Positions 9,953-18,586 of a stretch of DNA of 64,000 nt are shown here, in pieces. The stretch's first letter is position 1, and each line of letters opens with the position of its first letter. The position numbers and the translations under genes were made by a program. The DNA is taken from NCBI RefSeq assembly GCF_003259505.1, contig NZ_QLLK01000003.1, positions 372,001 through 436,000 of the forward strand. The letters are read 5' to 3'. The DNA comes from Algoriphagus yeomjeoni (GTDB lineage Bacteria; Bacteroidota; Bacteroidia; Cytophagales; Cyclobacteriaceae). Under the pieces are notes generated by a model. That model saw only the letters and a program-made list of their open reading frames with translations, did no database searches and was not told where the DNA came from.

Positions 9953-11242
9953 ATGATATATCAGCCCAGAATATTCCGCAAGTCAAAACCACTGTTTTCT
10001 CAACTAATCCTAGGGTTTGTCCTAGTTGTTGCATTAAGTTGTGCACAGGAGAAGAAAATTGAAAACTCGGAAAATTCGTTTGAATCTGTTCATTTTTCTA
10101 TGGAAAATTCTTTGTCCATCGATAGAAGCAGCGAAATGATTGTCATCAGCCTGGAAGAATTAAAAGAGAAATTTTATTTGGAGGATGGTGTAAGCTATCG
10201 TGTGTTTTTGGGTGAGGAAGAGGTTCCTTCTCAACTCAATGAAAAGGGTTCTGATAAGGGGCTGGTTTTTGTTCTCCCTTTTATAGGTGCAAATCAAAAA
10301 CTTGAGATAGAAGTCAAGGCTTCGTCTGACATTACTGTTCCAAATTATCCAAAACTTACACAGGCTGAACTATCGCATAAATTCGGAGGTGAATTTAAAG
10401 ATCGTGAATACCTGGGAGGTCACTTTGAAAATGTGGACTCACTTCACGTGCCTGCCGCGCACACCGACCATTCCTGGTTTATTAGATATGAAGGCCCTGG
10501 TTGGGAGTCGGATTTAGTAGGGTATAGATTCTATTTAGATTGGAGAAATGGCATAGATGTTTTTGGGAAAAAAGTGAATACTCCCGTTCTACAGGAAGTT
10601 GGACAGGATGGGTTTGATTCTTATCATGAACCAGCCAATTGGGGTATGGATGTTTTGAAAGTTGGGAAAACCTTAGGTCTTGGAAGCATAGCTACTCTCG
10701 AAGATGGTAAAGCCAGAAGAGTCGATGTGACGGATAGCCTGTATGCCGAGATCACAAATAATGGCCCGGTTTACTCTTCCGTTTTTACCCGCTATTCAGG
10801 TTGGGATTTGCCTGCCGGCAAAACAGATATTTTGGCTAATATCTCCATTCATTCTGGAACGCGTCTATCCAAAATGGATCTCGAATCCACAAATTCTATC
10901 GCAAATTTTGCAACCGGTCTCATAAAGGATGCTAAAGCGGAAGTGCTGAAAAGTGATGGGAGCTTAGCTTACAGTTATCTAGCGACTTATGGTCCGCAGA
11001 GCTTGGCTGAGGATAATTTAGGAATAGCAGTAATTTATCCGACGGCTCAATTGACGCAGGACACTGAAGATGAATTGTCACATATTCTGGTATTTGATTC
11101 CGGAAGTAAAAAGCTCAGCTATTACTTTTTGGCAGCGTGGGAACAAGAACCAGGCGGAATCACTACCCAAGAAGAATTTATAGCCTATTTAGATCAGGAA
11201 ATTTTAAAGCTTTCCAATCCGCTGAAAATAGCGGTAAAGTAA
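9953..11242 (+). CDS. DUF4861 lipoprotein of the pectin locus
   Basis: A ~429-residue exported protein. The N terminus is basic, then hydrophobic (LILGFVLVVALSCAQ), ending in a lipobox Cys, so it is probably a lipoprotein. The rest resembles DUF4861 proteins, which recur in pectin loci next to GH105 enzymes; recognisable stretches are EYLGGHFENVDSLHVPAAH and YFLAAWEQEPGGI. The fold is probably beta-rich and the biochemical role is not established; a part in handling rhamnogalacturonan or unsaturated uronate products is inferred from the neighbour GH105. An in-frame TTG at 9935 would extend it, but ATG 9953 gives a better signal peptide. A LacI-type operator lies upstream. Confidence 0.8.
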   Translation: MIYQPRIFRKSKPLFSQLILGFVLVVALSCAQEKKIENSENSFESVHFSMENSLSIDRSSEMIVISLEELKEKFYLEDGVSYRVFLGEEEVPSQLNEKGSDKGLVFVLPFIGANQKLEIEVKASSDITVPNYPKLTQAELSHKFGGEFKDREYLGGHFENVDSLHVPAAHTDHSWFIRYEGPGWESDLVGYRFYLDWRNGIDVFGKKVNTPVLQEVGQDGFDSYHEPANWGMDVLKVGKTLGLGSIATLEDGKARRVDVTDSLYAEITNNGPVYSSVFTRYSGWDLPAGKTDILANISIHSGTRLSKMDLESTNSIANFATGLIKDAKAEVLKSDGSLAYSYLATYGPQSLAEDNLGIAVIYPTAQLTQDTEDELSHILVFDSGSKKLSYYFLAAWEQEPGGITTQEEFIAYLDQEILKLSNPLKIAVK

Positions 11243-11283
11243 TTTTCGTCGTAAAACAGTAACAAGCAAACCCAAACTAAACC

Positions 11284-12507
11284 ATGCTTAAACTATTCAA
11301 ATACACTTCTCTCGCCCTATTGTCAGGAGCCTTTCTCATCGCTTGCTCTGCCGAAAAAACTGAAGTTGTCGAAAGTACTGAAATGGAAAGTGTTTCTGAA
11401 AAAGCCTATTCCATCTGGATGGCAGATTCGGAAATCGCCAGAAATCCGGAAGGCTGGACACTAGATTTCAATAAGAAACCAAAATGGGAATACACCCATG
11501 GCTTGATCATGTCTTCCATGCAGGCTGTTTGGAAGCAAAAAGACGAGCAACGGTTTTACGATTACACTAAGAAGTTTGCGGACTTCATGGTGGATAGTGC
11601 TGGGAATATTCTGACCTATAAAAAGTCTGATTTCAACATAGACCGCGTGAATGGGGGTAAGTTTTTGATCAACCTTTATGAGGAATCGGGTGAAGAAAAA
11701 TACAAGCTAGCAGTAGAAGAATTACGTGACCAAATGCGAAATCATCCTAGAAATAAGGAAGGTGGATTCTGGCACAAGAAGGTATATCCGCATCAGATGT
11801 GGCTTGACGGTATCTACATGGGTTCTCCATTTTTGGCACAATACGGAGCCACCTTCGATGAGCCTGCACTCTTCGATGACGTCGCAAATCAGATTTTGCT
11901 GATGGATAAATATGGTTACAGCGAAGAGACGGGACTTTATCACCATGCTTGGGATGAAAGTAAGGAGCAGAAATGGGCAGATCCAGAAACTGGACTTTCC
12001 ACGAATTACTGGGGTAGGAGCATTGGCTGGTATGCGATGGCACTGGTAGATGTGCTTGATTTTATTCCTGCAGACCACCCGAAAAGAAATGATATTATCG
12101 CCATTGCGCAGAAACTGGCGAAAGGAATTCAGCGCTATCAAACGCCGGAAGGCGTATGGTATCAGGTAGTGGATCAGGGCACGCGTGAAGGAAATTATTT
12201 GGAATCTTCCGCTTCGGGGATGTTTACTTACTTTCTATTGAAAGGTGCCCAAAAGGGCTACTTGGATCAAGAAGATCTTGCTGCCGGCAAGAAAGCTTAT
12301 GAAGGGATGCTTGCTGAGTTTGTCCGAGAAGATGCCGATGGAGGTATCAGCCTGACGAATGTCTGCGGTGTCGCAGGACTTGGCGGAACACCCTACCGGG
12401 ATGGTTCATTCGAGTATTATGTAGGCGAAGAGATCCGGGTGAATGACCCGAAGGGTGTTGGACCATTTATTTTGGCATCCTTGCAATATGAGAATTTGAG
12501 TAAGTAA
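11284..12507 (+). CDS. unsaturated glucuronyl/rhamnogalacturonyl hydrolase (GH105)
   Basis: A 407-residue GH105 enzyme of the YteR/YesR type. These enzymes remove the unsaturated uronic acid from the non-reducing end of lyase products by hydration of its double bond. A signal peptide ends with a lipobox (GAFLIACSAE), so it is likely a lipoprotein facing the periplasm. The catalytic Asp is D175 in HQMWLDGIYMGSPF. Other family motifs are WGRSIGWYAMALVD and SSASGMFTYFLLKG, with DGSFEYYVGEEIRVND near the end. It follows the DUF4861 gene after 41 bp and precedes the pectinesterase by 2 bp. Its product feeds KduI. Confidence 0.93.
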   Translation: MLKLFKYTSLALLSGAFLIACSAEKTEVVESTEMESVSEKAYSIWMADSEIARNPEGWTLDFNKKPKWEYTHGLIMSSMQAVWKQKDEQRFYDYTKKFADFMVDSAGNILTYKKSDFNIDRVNGGKFLINLYEESGEEKYKLAVEELRDQMRNHPRNKEGGFWHKKVYPHQMWLDGIYMGSPFLAQYGATFDEPALFDDVANQILLMDKYGYSEETGLYHHAWDESKEQKWADPETGLSTNYWGRSIGWYAMALVDVLDFIPADHPKRNDIIAIAQKLAKGIQRYQTPEGVWYQVVDQGTREGNYLESSASGMFTYFLLKGAQKGYLDQEDLAAGKKAYEGMLAEFVREDADGGISLTNVCGVAGLGGTPYRDGSFEYYVGEEIRVNDPKGVGPFILASLQYENLSK

Positions 12508-12509
12508 TT

Positions 12510-13484
12510 ATGAAAAAACCTATTATCTATTTGTTGATGTTTTTCTTGAGCGGATTTGTTTCCGCTCAGGACTTTGATTTTGTTGTGGCCAAAGATGGTT
12601 CTGGAGATTTTAGCATCATTCAAGAAGCATTTGATGCAGTTCCGGATTTTCGGAAAAATGAAACCCGGATTTTATTAAAGCCTGGGGTTTATAAAGAGAA
12701 ATTGGTGCTGGCAGCTTCAAAAACCAATATTTCCCTAATCGGTGAAGATGCGGCAACCACGTTGGTTACGAACGATGATTTTGCACAAAAGAAAAACAAG
12801 TTCGGAGAAGAAATGGGGACCACTGGCTCCACAAGTTTCTTTGTTTTTGGAGATGGTTTTTATGCGAAAAATATCACGTTTGAGAATTCCGCTGGACCTG
12901 TTGGTCAAGCAGTAGCTGTGAGAGTGGATGGGGACAAAGTAGTTTTTGAGAAATGCAGATTTCTTGGATTTCAGGATACACTTTATCCGCATGGAGATCG
13001 CAGTCGCCAATATTATAAAGATTGCTACATAGAAGGAACGACCGATTTTATTTTTGGTTGGTCCACGGCTGTATTCGAAAACTGTGAGATTTTTTCCAAA
13101 AAAGGAGGAAGCTATGTTACTGCTGCTTCGACCGAAGAAGCTACTGAATTTGGGTTTGTATTCATCGATTGCAAACTGACAAGCGATGCTGAAGATAGCT
13201 CAGTATATCTTGGAAGACCATGGAGGGATTATGCGCAAACAGTTTTCATTAACACTGAAATGGGGGCGCATATCAAATCCGAAGGTTGGCACAATTGGAG
13301 CAAGCCAAATGCTGAAAAGACTGCATTTTACGCTGAATATGGATCTAAAGGCCCAGGAGCGGATGTGTCGGGAAGAGTTTCTTGGTCACATCAGTTAAGC
13401 GAACAGGAAGCTGCAAAATACACAGTGGAATCAGTTCTTGCAGGTGAAGATGGCTGGAATCCAAAAGAAAAAATCAACGATTAG
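12510..13484 (+). CDS. pectin methylesterase (CE8)
   Basis: A 324-residue pectinesterase that removes methyl groups from homogalacturonan so that lyases and polygalacturonases can act. A Sec signal peptide ends at about residue 20 (FVSAQ). The right-handed beta-helix carries the family's catalytic residues: D156 in GFQDTLY, D179 in TTDFIFG and R236 in YLGRPWRDY, with Q133 in GPVGQAV. Length is normal for a secreted single-domain CE8. It starts 2 bp after GH105. A related CE8 domain is fused to an esterase at 18587-20500. Confidence 0.93.
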   Translation: MKKPIIYLLMFFLSGFVSAQDFDFVVAKDGSGDFSIIQEAFDAVPDFRKNETRILLKPGVYKEKLVLAASKTNISLIGEDAATTLVTNDDFAQKKNKFGEEMGTTGSTSFFVFGDGFYAKNITFENSAGPVGQAVAVRVDGDKVVFEKCRFLGFQDTLYPHGDRSRQYYKDCYIEGTTDFIFGWSTAVFENCEIFSKKGGSYVTAASTEEATEFGFVFIDCKLTSDAEDSSVYLGRPWRDYAQTVFINTEMGAHIKSEGWHNWSKPNAEKTAFYAEYGSKGPGADVSGRVSWSHQLSEQEAAKYTVESVLAGEDGWNPKEKIND

Positions 13485-13503
13485 CAATTTAGAATACCCA
13501 AAA

Positions 13504-15129
13504 GTGAATAAGTTAGTTTACAGTATTTGTTTAACGTTTTTTATTGCCCTTTCTGCTTTTGCGCAGCAAAGAGAGATATCTGAAGTATGGGTCTCAGATC
13601 AAGGGGACGGGACTTATATCAATCCGATTCTGCATGCTGACTACTCAGATCCAGATGTGGTGAGAGTGGGCGAAGATTTCTACATGACAGCCTCTTCTTT
13701 CAATGCCGTTCCGGGTTTGCCAATTTTGCATTCTAAAGATTTGGTGAATTGGACTTTGGTAAATTATGCGCTGGAGCGACAGGTTCCTTTTGATAATTTT
13801 GCGAAGCCACAGCATGGAAATGGAGTTTGGGCACCTGCGATTCGCTATCATGAAGGTGAATATTACATCTATTGGGGCGATCCGGATTTTGGGATTTACA
13901 TGGTCAAGACCAAGGATCCGCTCGGTAAATGGGATGAGCCAGTTTTAGTGGAATCAGGGAAAGGATTAATTGATCCATGCCCGCTTTGGGATGAAGATGG
14001 AAAAGCTTATTTGTCCCATGCTTTTGCTGGAAGTCGTGCAGGGATAAAAAGTGTGCTGGTCGTAAAGCCGATGAACTGGGAAGGCACGAAGACTACTGGA
14101 GCTGGAAAATTGGTTTTTGATGGGCATGAAGCGCATCCGACGGTGGAAGGGACGAAGTTTTATAAGCGAAATGGATACTACTATATTTTTGCGCCAGCAG
14201 GTGGAGTTTCTACAGGTTGGCAGTTGATATTGAGGTCAAAAAATCCTTATGGGCCGTATGAGGAGCATATTTCTTTGGCACAGGGAAATACTCCAATCAA
14301 TGGTCCACATCAGGGAGCATGGATTGATACCGACATGGGGGAAGATTGGTTTGTGCATTTTCAGGATGTGGAGGCTTATGGACGAATCACGCATTTGCAG
14401 CCGATGAATTGGAAAAATGACTGGCCTACGATGGGTGAAGACCCGGATGGAGATGGAACCGGACAACCTGTTTTGAAGCATAAAAAGCCAGCTGTGAAAG
14501 CAACTCAAGAGATCACTACTCCAGCCGATTCGGATGAATTTGATGGAAATGATATCGGTCTTCAATGGCAGTGGCAAGCAAATCCTGAGGCCACTTGGGC
14601 ATTTGCAAATCCAGCTGAAAGTAAGCTAAGACTCTTCACAGTACAACTTCCTGAGTATGCCAAAAATCTTTGGGATGCTCCGAATTTATTGCTTCAGAAA
14701 TTCCCTGCGGAGGAATTTACTACGACGATTTCTTTGGAATTTTTGCCAAATCCAAAACTGACAAACGAGCAGGTAGGGCTGATTGTGATGGGAATGAGTT
14801 ACGCTTATTTGGCTCTGGAAAGCACCGAAGACGGCATTGCTCTAGTCTATGTCAGTTGTCTCGATGCTGAGCATGGAAAAGCTGAAGTGAAAAAGGAAAT
14901 CGCCAAGCTGGAAATTAACTCAATTCAACTTCAGGTGACAGTCATTAAAGGTGGAATTTGCCAATTTTCATACAGTGAGGATGGAAAGAAATTCACCCAA
15001 ATCGAAGAAACTTTCACTGCCGTTCCAGGCAAGTGGATAGGAGCGAAAGTTGGGCTTTTTGCAATCAGAAATACGAAGACCAATGACAGTGGATTTGCCG
15101 ATGTGGATTGGTTTAGATTTAATAAATAA
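13504..15129 (+). CDS. GH43 family glycoside hydrolase
   Basis: A ~541-residue exported GH43 enzyme, likely an arabinofuranosidase or xylosidase acting on pectin side chains. The five-bladed propeller residues are visible: the general base Asp in HADYSDPDVVRVGEDFY, the modulating Asp in GLIDPCPLWDEDGKAY, and the acid Glu in AHPTVEGTKFYKRNG. A C-terminal beta-sandwich (from about ITTPADSDEFDGNDIG) resembles the second domain of GH43 beta-xylosidases. I place the start at GTG 13504, which gives a compact signal peptide (VNKLVYSICLTFFIALSAFA) and no overlap. The frame stays open upstream to TTG 13438, overlapping the pectinesterase. Substrate is inferred from context. Confidence 0.85.
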   Translation: MNKLVYSICLTFFIALSAFAQQREISEVWVSDQGDGTYINPILHADYSDPDVVRVGEDFYMTASSFNAVPGLPILHSKDLVNWTLVNYALERQVPFDNFAKPQHGNGVWAPAIRYHEGEYYIYWGDPDFGIYMVKTKDPLGKWDEPVLVESGKGLIDPCPLWDEDGKAYLSHAFAGSRAGIKSVLVVKPMNWEGTKTTGAGKLVFDGHEAHPTVEGTKFYKRNGYYYIFAPAGGVSTGWQLILRSKNPYGPYEEHISLAQGNTPINGPHQGAWIDTDMGEDWFVHFQDVEAYGRITHLQPMNWKNDWPTMGEDPDGDGTGQPVLKHKKPAVKATQEITTPADSDEFDGNDIGLQWQWQANPEATWAFANPAESKLRLFTVQLPEYAKNLWDAPNLLLQKFPAEEFTTTISLEFLPNPKLTNEQVGLIVMGMSYAYLALESTEDGIALVYVSCLDAEHGKAEVKKEIAKLEINSIQLQVTVIKGGICQFSYSEDGKKFTQIEETFTAVPGKWIGAKVGLFAIRNTKTNDSGFADVDWFRFNK

Positions 15130-15135
15130 GAAACA

Positions 15136-16824
15136 ATGAACACCCGAAATATGAAAACCAAATCAATAAGACTAGCATTTCTACTTGCTCTTTTTGCAAG
15201 TACATTACCGATTTATGCGCAGCAAACGCTGGAAACCATTTATGATGGGGTGGAATTCGATATGCCGAAAGTGAAGGAGGCGAGCTTTCCTGATTTTGAA
15301 AAAAGCATTACAGAATATGGCGCTGTGGGAGATGGCTTGACCAAGAATTCCAATGCTTTCAAGTCAGCAATCGAAGCTGTAAATAAAGCTGGTGGCGGCA
15401 AAGTTTTGGTGCCAAGAGGTGTTTGGTACACTGGGCCGATCACGCTTTTGAGCAATGTGAATCTTCATCTGGAAGACGGAGCACTTATTATTTTTAGCAA
15501 GGATAAAGATGATTATCCGTTAATCGAGACCAGTTTTGAGGGTTTGAATACCGTTCGTTGCCTCTCTCCGATTAATGCTTATCAAGTAGAAAATATCGCC
15601 ATTACCGGCAATGGAACCATAGATGGGAGTGGGGAAGTCTGGAGAGCAGTGAAGAAAGGAAAAATGACGGATTCTCAGTGGAAAGACTTGGTCAAAAGTG
15701 GCGGAATAGTAGAAGGGACGAATTGGTTTCCTTCCCAATCTTACTTGGATGGACATAATGCAAGTTCTAGTTTCAATGTGCCGGATATTACCGACCGCGC
15801 TGAATTGGAGAAGATGAAAGATTTCCTTCGCCCGGTGATGGTCAGTATCCGCGAAAGTAAGGTAGTGTTATTGGATGGGCCTACTTTCCAAAACTCTCCA
15901 GCTTGGAATATCCATCCGCTCATGAGTGAAGATGTAATCATCCGAAACCTGAATGTAAGAAACCCATGGTTTTCTCAGAATGGTGACGGCTTGGATCTGG
16001 AGTCTTGCAAAAATTCCTTGATCTATAATAACACCTTCGACGTGGGAGATGATGCGATTTGCATCAAATCTGGAAAGGACAAAGACGGCAGAGATCGAGC
16101 GATTCCAACCGAAAATGTGATCATTAAGAACAACATCGTGTATCATGGTCACGGGGGAGTAACTGTGGGAAGTGAAATGTCCAGCGGGGTGAGAAACATC
16201 CATGTTTCCAATTGCACATTTATTGGGACAGACATTGGTCTTCGCTTCAAAAGCACACGTGGCCGAGGTGGGGTAGTGGAGAATATCTGGATTTCGGACA
16301 TTGATATGGTTGGAATTCCAACAGAGGCGATTGGTTTCAATATGTTTTACACTGGGAATAGTCCTGTGATCGAAGAAGATCAAAGTGCAGATGACGAGGC
16401 GCGACAGGAAAATCTGGTTCCTGTAACAGAAGAAACGCCTGTTTTTAGAAATATCAGCATGAAAAACATCACAGTGACAGATTCAGAAGTAGCCGCCTTT
16501 TTTATGGGATTACCTGAAATGAAACTGGAAAATGTGCGATTGGAAAATGCTGTTTTGCAGGCAAAAAAAGGAATCACTGCGATCGATGCAGCTGGTTTGG
16601 AGCTGATCAATGTAAGAGTATTGGGCACTGATGAGATTCCATTGACGATTTACAATAGTCAGGGAGTGAAAGTGAGCGGTTTTTCTTTTGAGGAGAATGG
16701 AAAAGCAGCGGTTCGTGTGCTTGGAACCTCTGACAATGTCGAGTTTGACCGGGCAGATTTTAAGAGTCCAGACAAGATTACCAAAGGAAATGGTGTTTCA
16801 GAGAATGCGATAAAACTAAAATAA
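15136..16824 (+). CDS. polygalacturonase-like GH28 enzyme
   Basis: A 562-residue exported GH28 protein that would hydrolyse galacturonate linkages in homogalacturonan or rhamnogalacturonan. A signal peptide ends around YAQQ. The beta-helix starts with ITEYGAVGDGLTKNSNAF, a usual pectin-lyase-fold entry. Catalytic signatures are present: NGDGLDLES, VGDDAICIKSG (the Asp pair), GHGGVTVGSE (His) and RFKSTRGRGG (Arg and Lys binding the carboxylate). It is longer than simple fungal GH28 enzymes, which is usual for Bacteroidota. An ATG at 15151 is an alternative start five codons in. The CE12 gene follows after 1 bp. Confidence 0.92.
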   Translation: MNTRNMKTKSIRLAFLLALFASTLPIYAQQTLETIYDGVEFDMPKVKEASFPDFEKSITEYGAVGDGLTKNSNAFKSAIEAVNKAGGGKVLVPRGVWYTGPITLLSNVNLHLEDGALIIFSKDKDDYPLIETSFEGLNTVRCLSPINAYQVENIAITGNGTIDGSGEVWRAVKKGKMTDSQWKDLVKSGGIVEGTNWFPSQSYLDGHNASSSFNVPDITDRAELEKMKDFLRPVMVSIRESKVVLLDGPTFQNSPAWNIHPLMSEDVIIRNLNVRNPWFSQNGDGLDLESCKNSLIYNNTFDVGDDAICIKSGKDKDGRDRAIPTENVIIKNNIVYHGHGGVTVGSEMSSGVRNIHVSNCTFIGTDIGLRFKSTRGRGGVVENIWISDIDMVGIPTEAIGFNMFYTGNSPVIEEDQSADDEARQENLVPVTEETPVFRNISMKNITVTDSEVAAFFMGLPEMKLENVRLENAVLQAKKGITAIDAAGLELINVRVLGTDEIPLTIYNSQGVKVSGFSFEENGKAAVRVLGTSDNVEFDRADFKSPDKITKGNGVSENAIKLK

Positions 16825-16825
16825 G

Positions 16826-17584
16826 ATGAAAACGATTGTAATTCTGTTTTCAACTTTCGCTCTGTTTTATGCGGCGATTTTTGGAAACCATCAAGATGAA
16901 GGCGAGATCACTTTTTTCCTTGTCGGAGACTCCACCATGGCTGACAAACCGTACTCGGGTAGCAATCCCGAGAAAGGTTGGGGGCAGGTTTTTCCACTTT
17001 ATTTCAAAGAAGGAATCCGGTTCGAAAATCATGCTGTCAACGGGAGAAGTACCAAAAGTTTTCGGGATGAAGGACGCTGGGATGTGGTGATGGAGCGTAT
17101 CAAACCTGGAGATTATGTGATTGTAGAGTTTGGTCACAATGATCAAAAGATCAATTCCGCCGATCGCTATGCTTTTGCAGATTCTACCTATCGGGATAAT
17201 CTGATTAGATATGTCAATGAAATTCGGGAAAAGGGTGGCAATGCAGTTTTGGCAACACCGATTTCAAGAAGAAGCTTTGATGAAAATGGCGTATTGACCG
17301 ATACACATGGCAGGTATTCAGAAGTAGTCAGAGAAGTTTCAGACCAAATGGAAGTGGCACTTTTTGATCTGCATGCGAAAACGATCGAAGTAATCAAGCA
17401 ATTCGGGGTGGAGAAATCCAAGGAATTATTCCTTCATTATCGTCCTGGGGATTACTCGCAATTTCCCGAAGGAAGAGAAGATAATACGCATTTGTCACCC
17501 ACTGGAGCTTTCAAAGTGAGCGACCTGGCTGTAGAGGAATTGAAGCGGGAATTGCCTGAGCTGGTGAAGTTTTTGAAAGATTGA
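16826..17584 (+). CDS. rhamnogalacturonan acetylesterase (CE12), first copy
   Basis: A 252-residue SGNH-fold esterase that would remove acetyl groups from rhamnogalacturonan. The nucleophile is S36 in LVGDSTMAD. The other blocks are NGRSTKSF (block II), FGHNDQK (block III) and D219-N-T-H222 in DNTHLSPTGA (catalytic Asp and His). The N-terminal hydrophobic stretch (~3-19) should act as a signal peptide. It starts 1 bp after the GH28 gene. A second, diverged CE12 gene follows after a 73-bp gap that holds a long palindrome. Confidence 0.9.
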   Translation: MKTIVILFSTFALFYAAIFGNHQDEGEITFFLVGDSTMADKPYSGSNPEKGWGQVFPLYFKEGIRFENHAVNGRSTKSFRDEGRWDVVMERIKPGDYVIVEFGHNDQKINSADRYAFADSTYRDNLIRYVNEIREKGGNAVLATPISRRSFDENGVLTDTHGRYSEVVREVSDQMEVALFDLHAKTIEVIKQFGVEKSKELFLHYRPGDYSQFPEGREDNTHLSPTGAFKVSDLAVEELKRELPELVKFLKD

Positions 17585-17595
17585 TAAAGTCAAAA

Positions 17596-17643
17596 GTCCA
17601 CAGACCACGGTCCACAGTCGACTGTAGACCGTGGTCTGTGGAC
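17596..17643. repeat. 48-bp near-perfect palindrome between the two CE12 genes
   Basis: Two 23-base arms, beginning GTCCACAGACCACGG and ending CCGTGGTCTGTGGAC, meet around a central CG with only one mismatched pair. As RNA this would be a very stable hairpin inside the operon. There is no T run directly after it, so it is not a classic terminator; it may be a processing or attenuation element, or a mobile intergenic repeat. Confidence 0.85.
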
Positions 17644-17657
17644 ATAACAAAAAAACC

Positions 17658-18443
17658 ATGAAAAAATACCTTCCCATACTTCTAGCTCTGCTAGTTATCT
17701 CAGCTTTTTCTCCGAAGGAAAAGATCAAGAAAATATACCTTATCGGTGATTCTACCATGGCGGATTATTCCAATTATGGTGGTGACGAGGATTACATGAA
17801 AGATCGCTATCCTGTGACGGGTTGGGGTCAGGTTTTTCAAGAGTTTATGAGTAAAGAAAACCTAAAGTCATTAACTGGTTTGGTGGATGCTGACTCCGTA
17901 ATTGTCGATGATAGAGCTCGTGGAGGCAGAAGTACGCGGACGTTTTTCGAAGAAGGACGTTGGTCGGCGGTTTATAAGGATTTGCAAGCTGGCGATTTGG
18001 TAATTATGCAATTTGGGCATAATGATGCGGCAAAGGAGAAAACTGAGCGCTATGTGACGGTGGAAGGTTACAAGGAATACATTCGGTTGTTTGTAAATCA
18101 AACCCGAGAGAAAGGTGCTACTCCGATCGTGCTGACGCCGGTGGCGAGAAATTATCCTTGGAAAGACGGTCATTTGGAGAATGTCCATGGTGAATATGAT
18201 GCTGCAGCCAAAGAAGTGGCAGCGGAGCTGGATGCTTTGATGATAGATTTGAATCAGCGTTCGATGGATTTTTTCTCTGCAAAAGGGCAGGAATATGTGA
18301 CCGAGAATTACTTTATGAACTTTGGTCCAGGGCTATACGAAGCCTATCCTGATGGTCAAAAAGATAATACACATTTCCAGCCTGAAGGAGCGAAAGCTGT
18401 TGCTGCGTTGGTGCTGGAAGGGATGAAGGATCTTGTGAAGTAG
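17658..18443 (+). CDS. rhamnogalacturonan acetylesterase (CE12), second copy
   Basis: A 261-residue SGNH-fold esterase, paralogous to the gene upstream. The nucleophile is S32 in LIGDSTMAD, with GGRSTRTF, FGHNDAA and D236-N-T-H239 in DNTHFQPEGA as the remaining blocks. The N terminus (KKYLPILLALLVISAFS) is a signal peptide. ATG 17658 is preferred over an in-frame start at 17631 because the latter falls in the palindrome and would spoil the signal. Compared with the first copy it has an insert after block I. The pair may differ in the acetyl position they attack. Confidence 0.88.
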   Translation: MKKYLPILLALLVISAFSPKEKIKKIYLIGDSTMADYSNYGGDEDYMKDRYPVTGWGQVFQEFMSKENLKSLTGLVDADSVIVDDRARGGRSTRTFFEEGRWSAVYKDLQAGDLVIMQFGHNDAAKEKTERYVTVEGYKEYIRLFVNQTREKGATPIVLTPVARNYPWKDGHLENVHGEYDAAAKEVAAELDALMIDLNQRSMDFFSAKGQEYVTENYFMNFGPGLYEAYPDGQKDNTHFQPEGAKAVAALVLEGMKDLVK

Positions 18444-18444
18444 T

Positions 18445-18560
18445 AGGTATTAAGTAGCAAGTATCAAGAAAGTAGAGCCAAGAGCTTAGAATCAAGAGTC
18501 AAGAGCCAAGAATCAAGTATCAAGACAATAGAATCTAGATCCAAGAAGAAAGTATTAAGA
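18445..18560. repeat. low-complexity AAG/TCAAGA-rich intergenic repeat
   Basis: A run of imperfect 7- to 11-bp repeats of the form TCAAGAG, CCAAGAG, AATCAAG and GTATCAAG on the plus strand. It contains no open frame with protein-like composition. It fills most of the 143-bp gap between the second CE12 gene and the CE8 fusion gene. It looks like a slippage-prone spacer. Confidence 0.7.
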
Positions 18561-18586
18561 ACCAGGAGGCTATAAAACCAGAAAGT

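Noticed and set aside
15868..16383. 171-residue open frame opposite GH28
   Set aside because: It is an antisense shadow of a gene with intact catalytic motifs.
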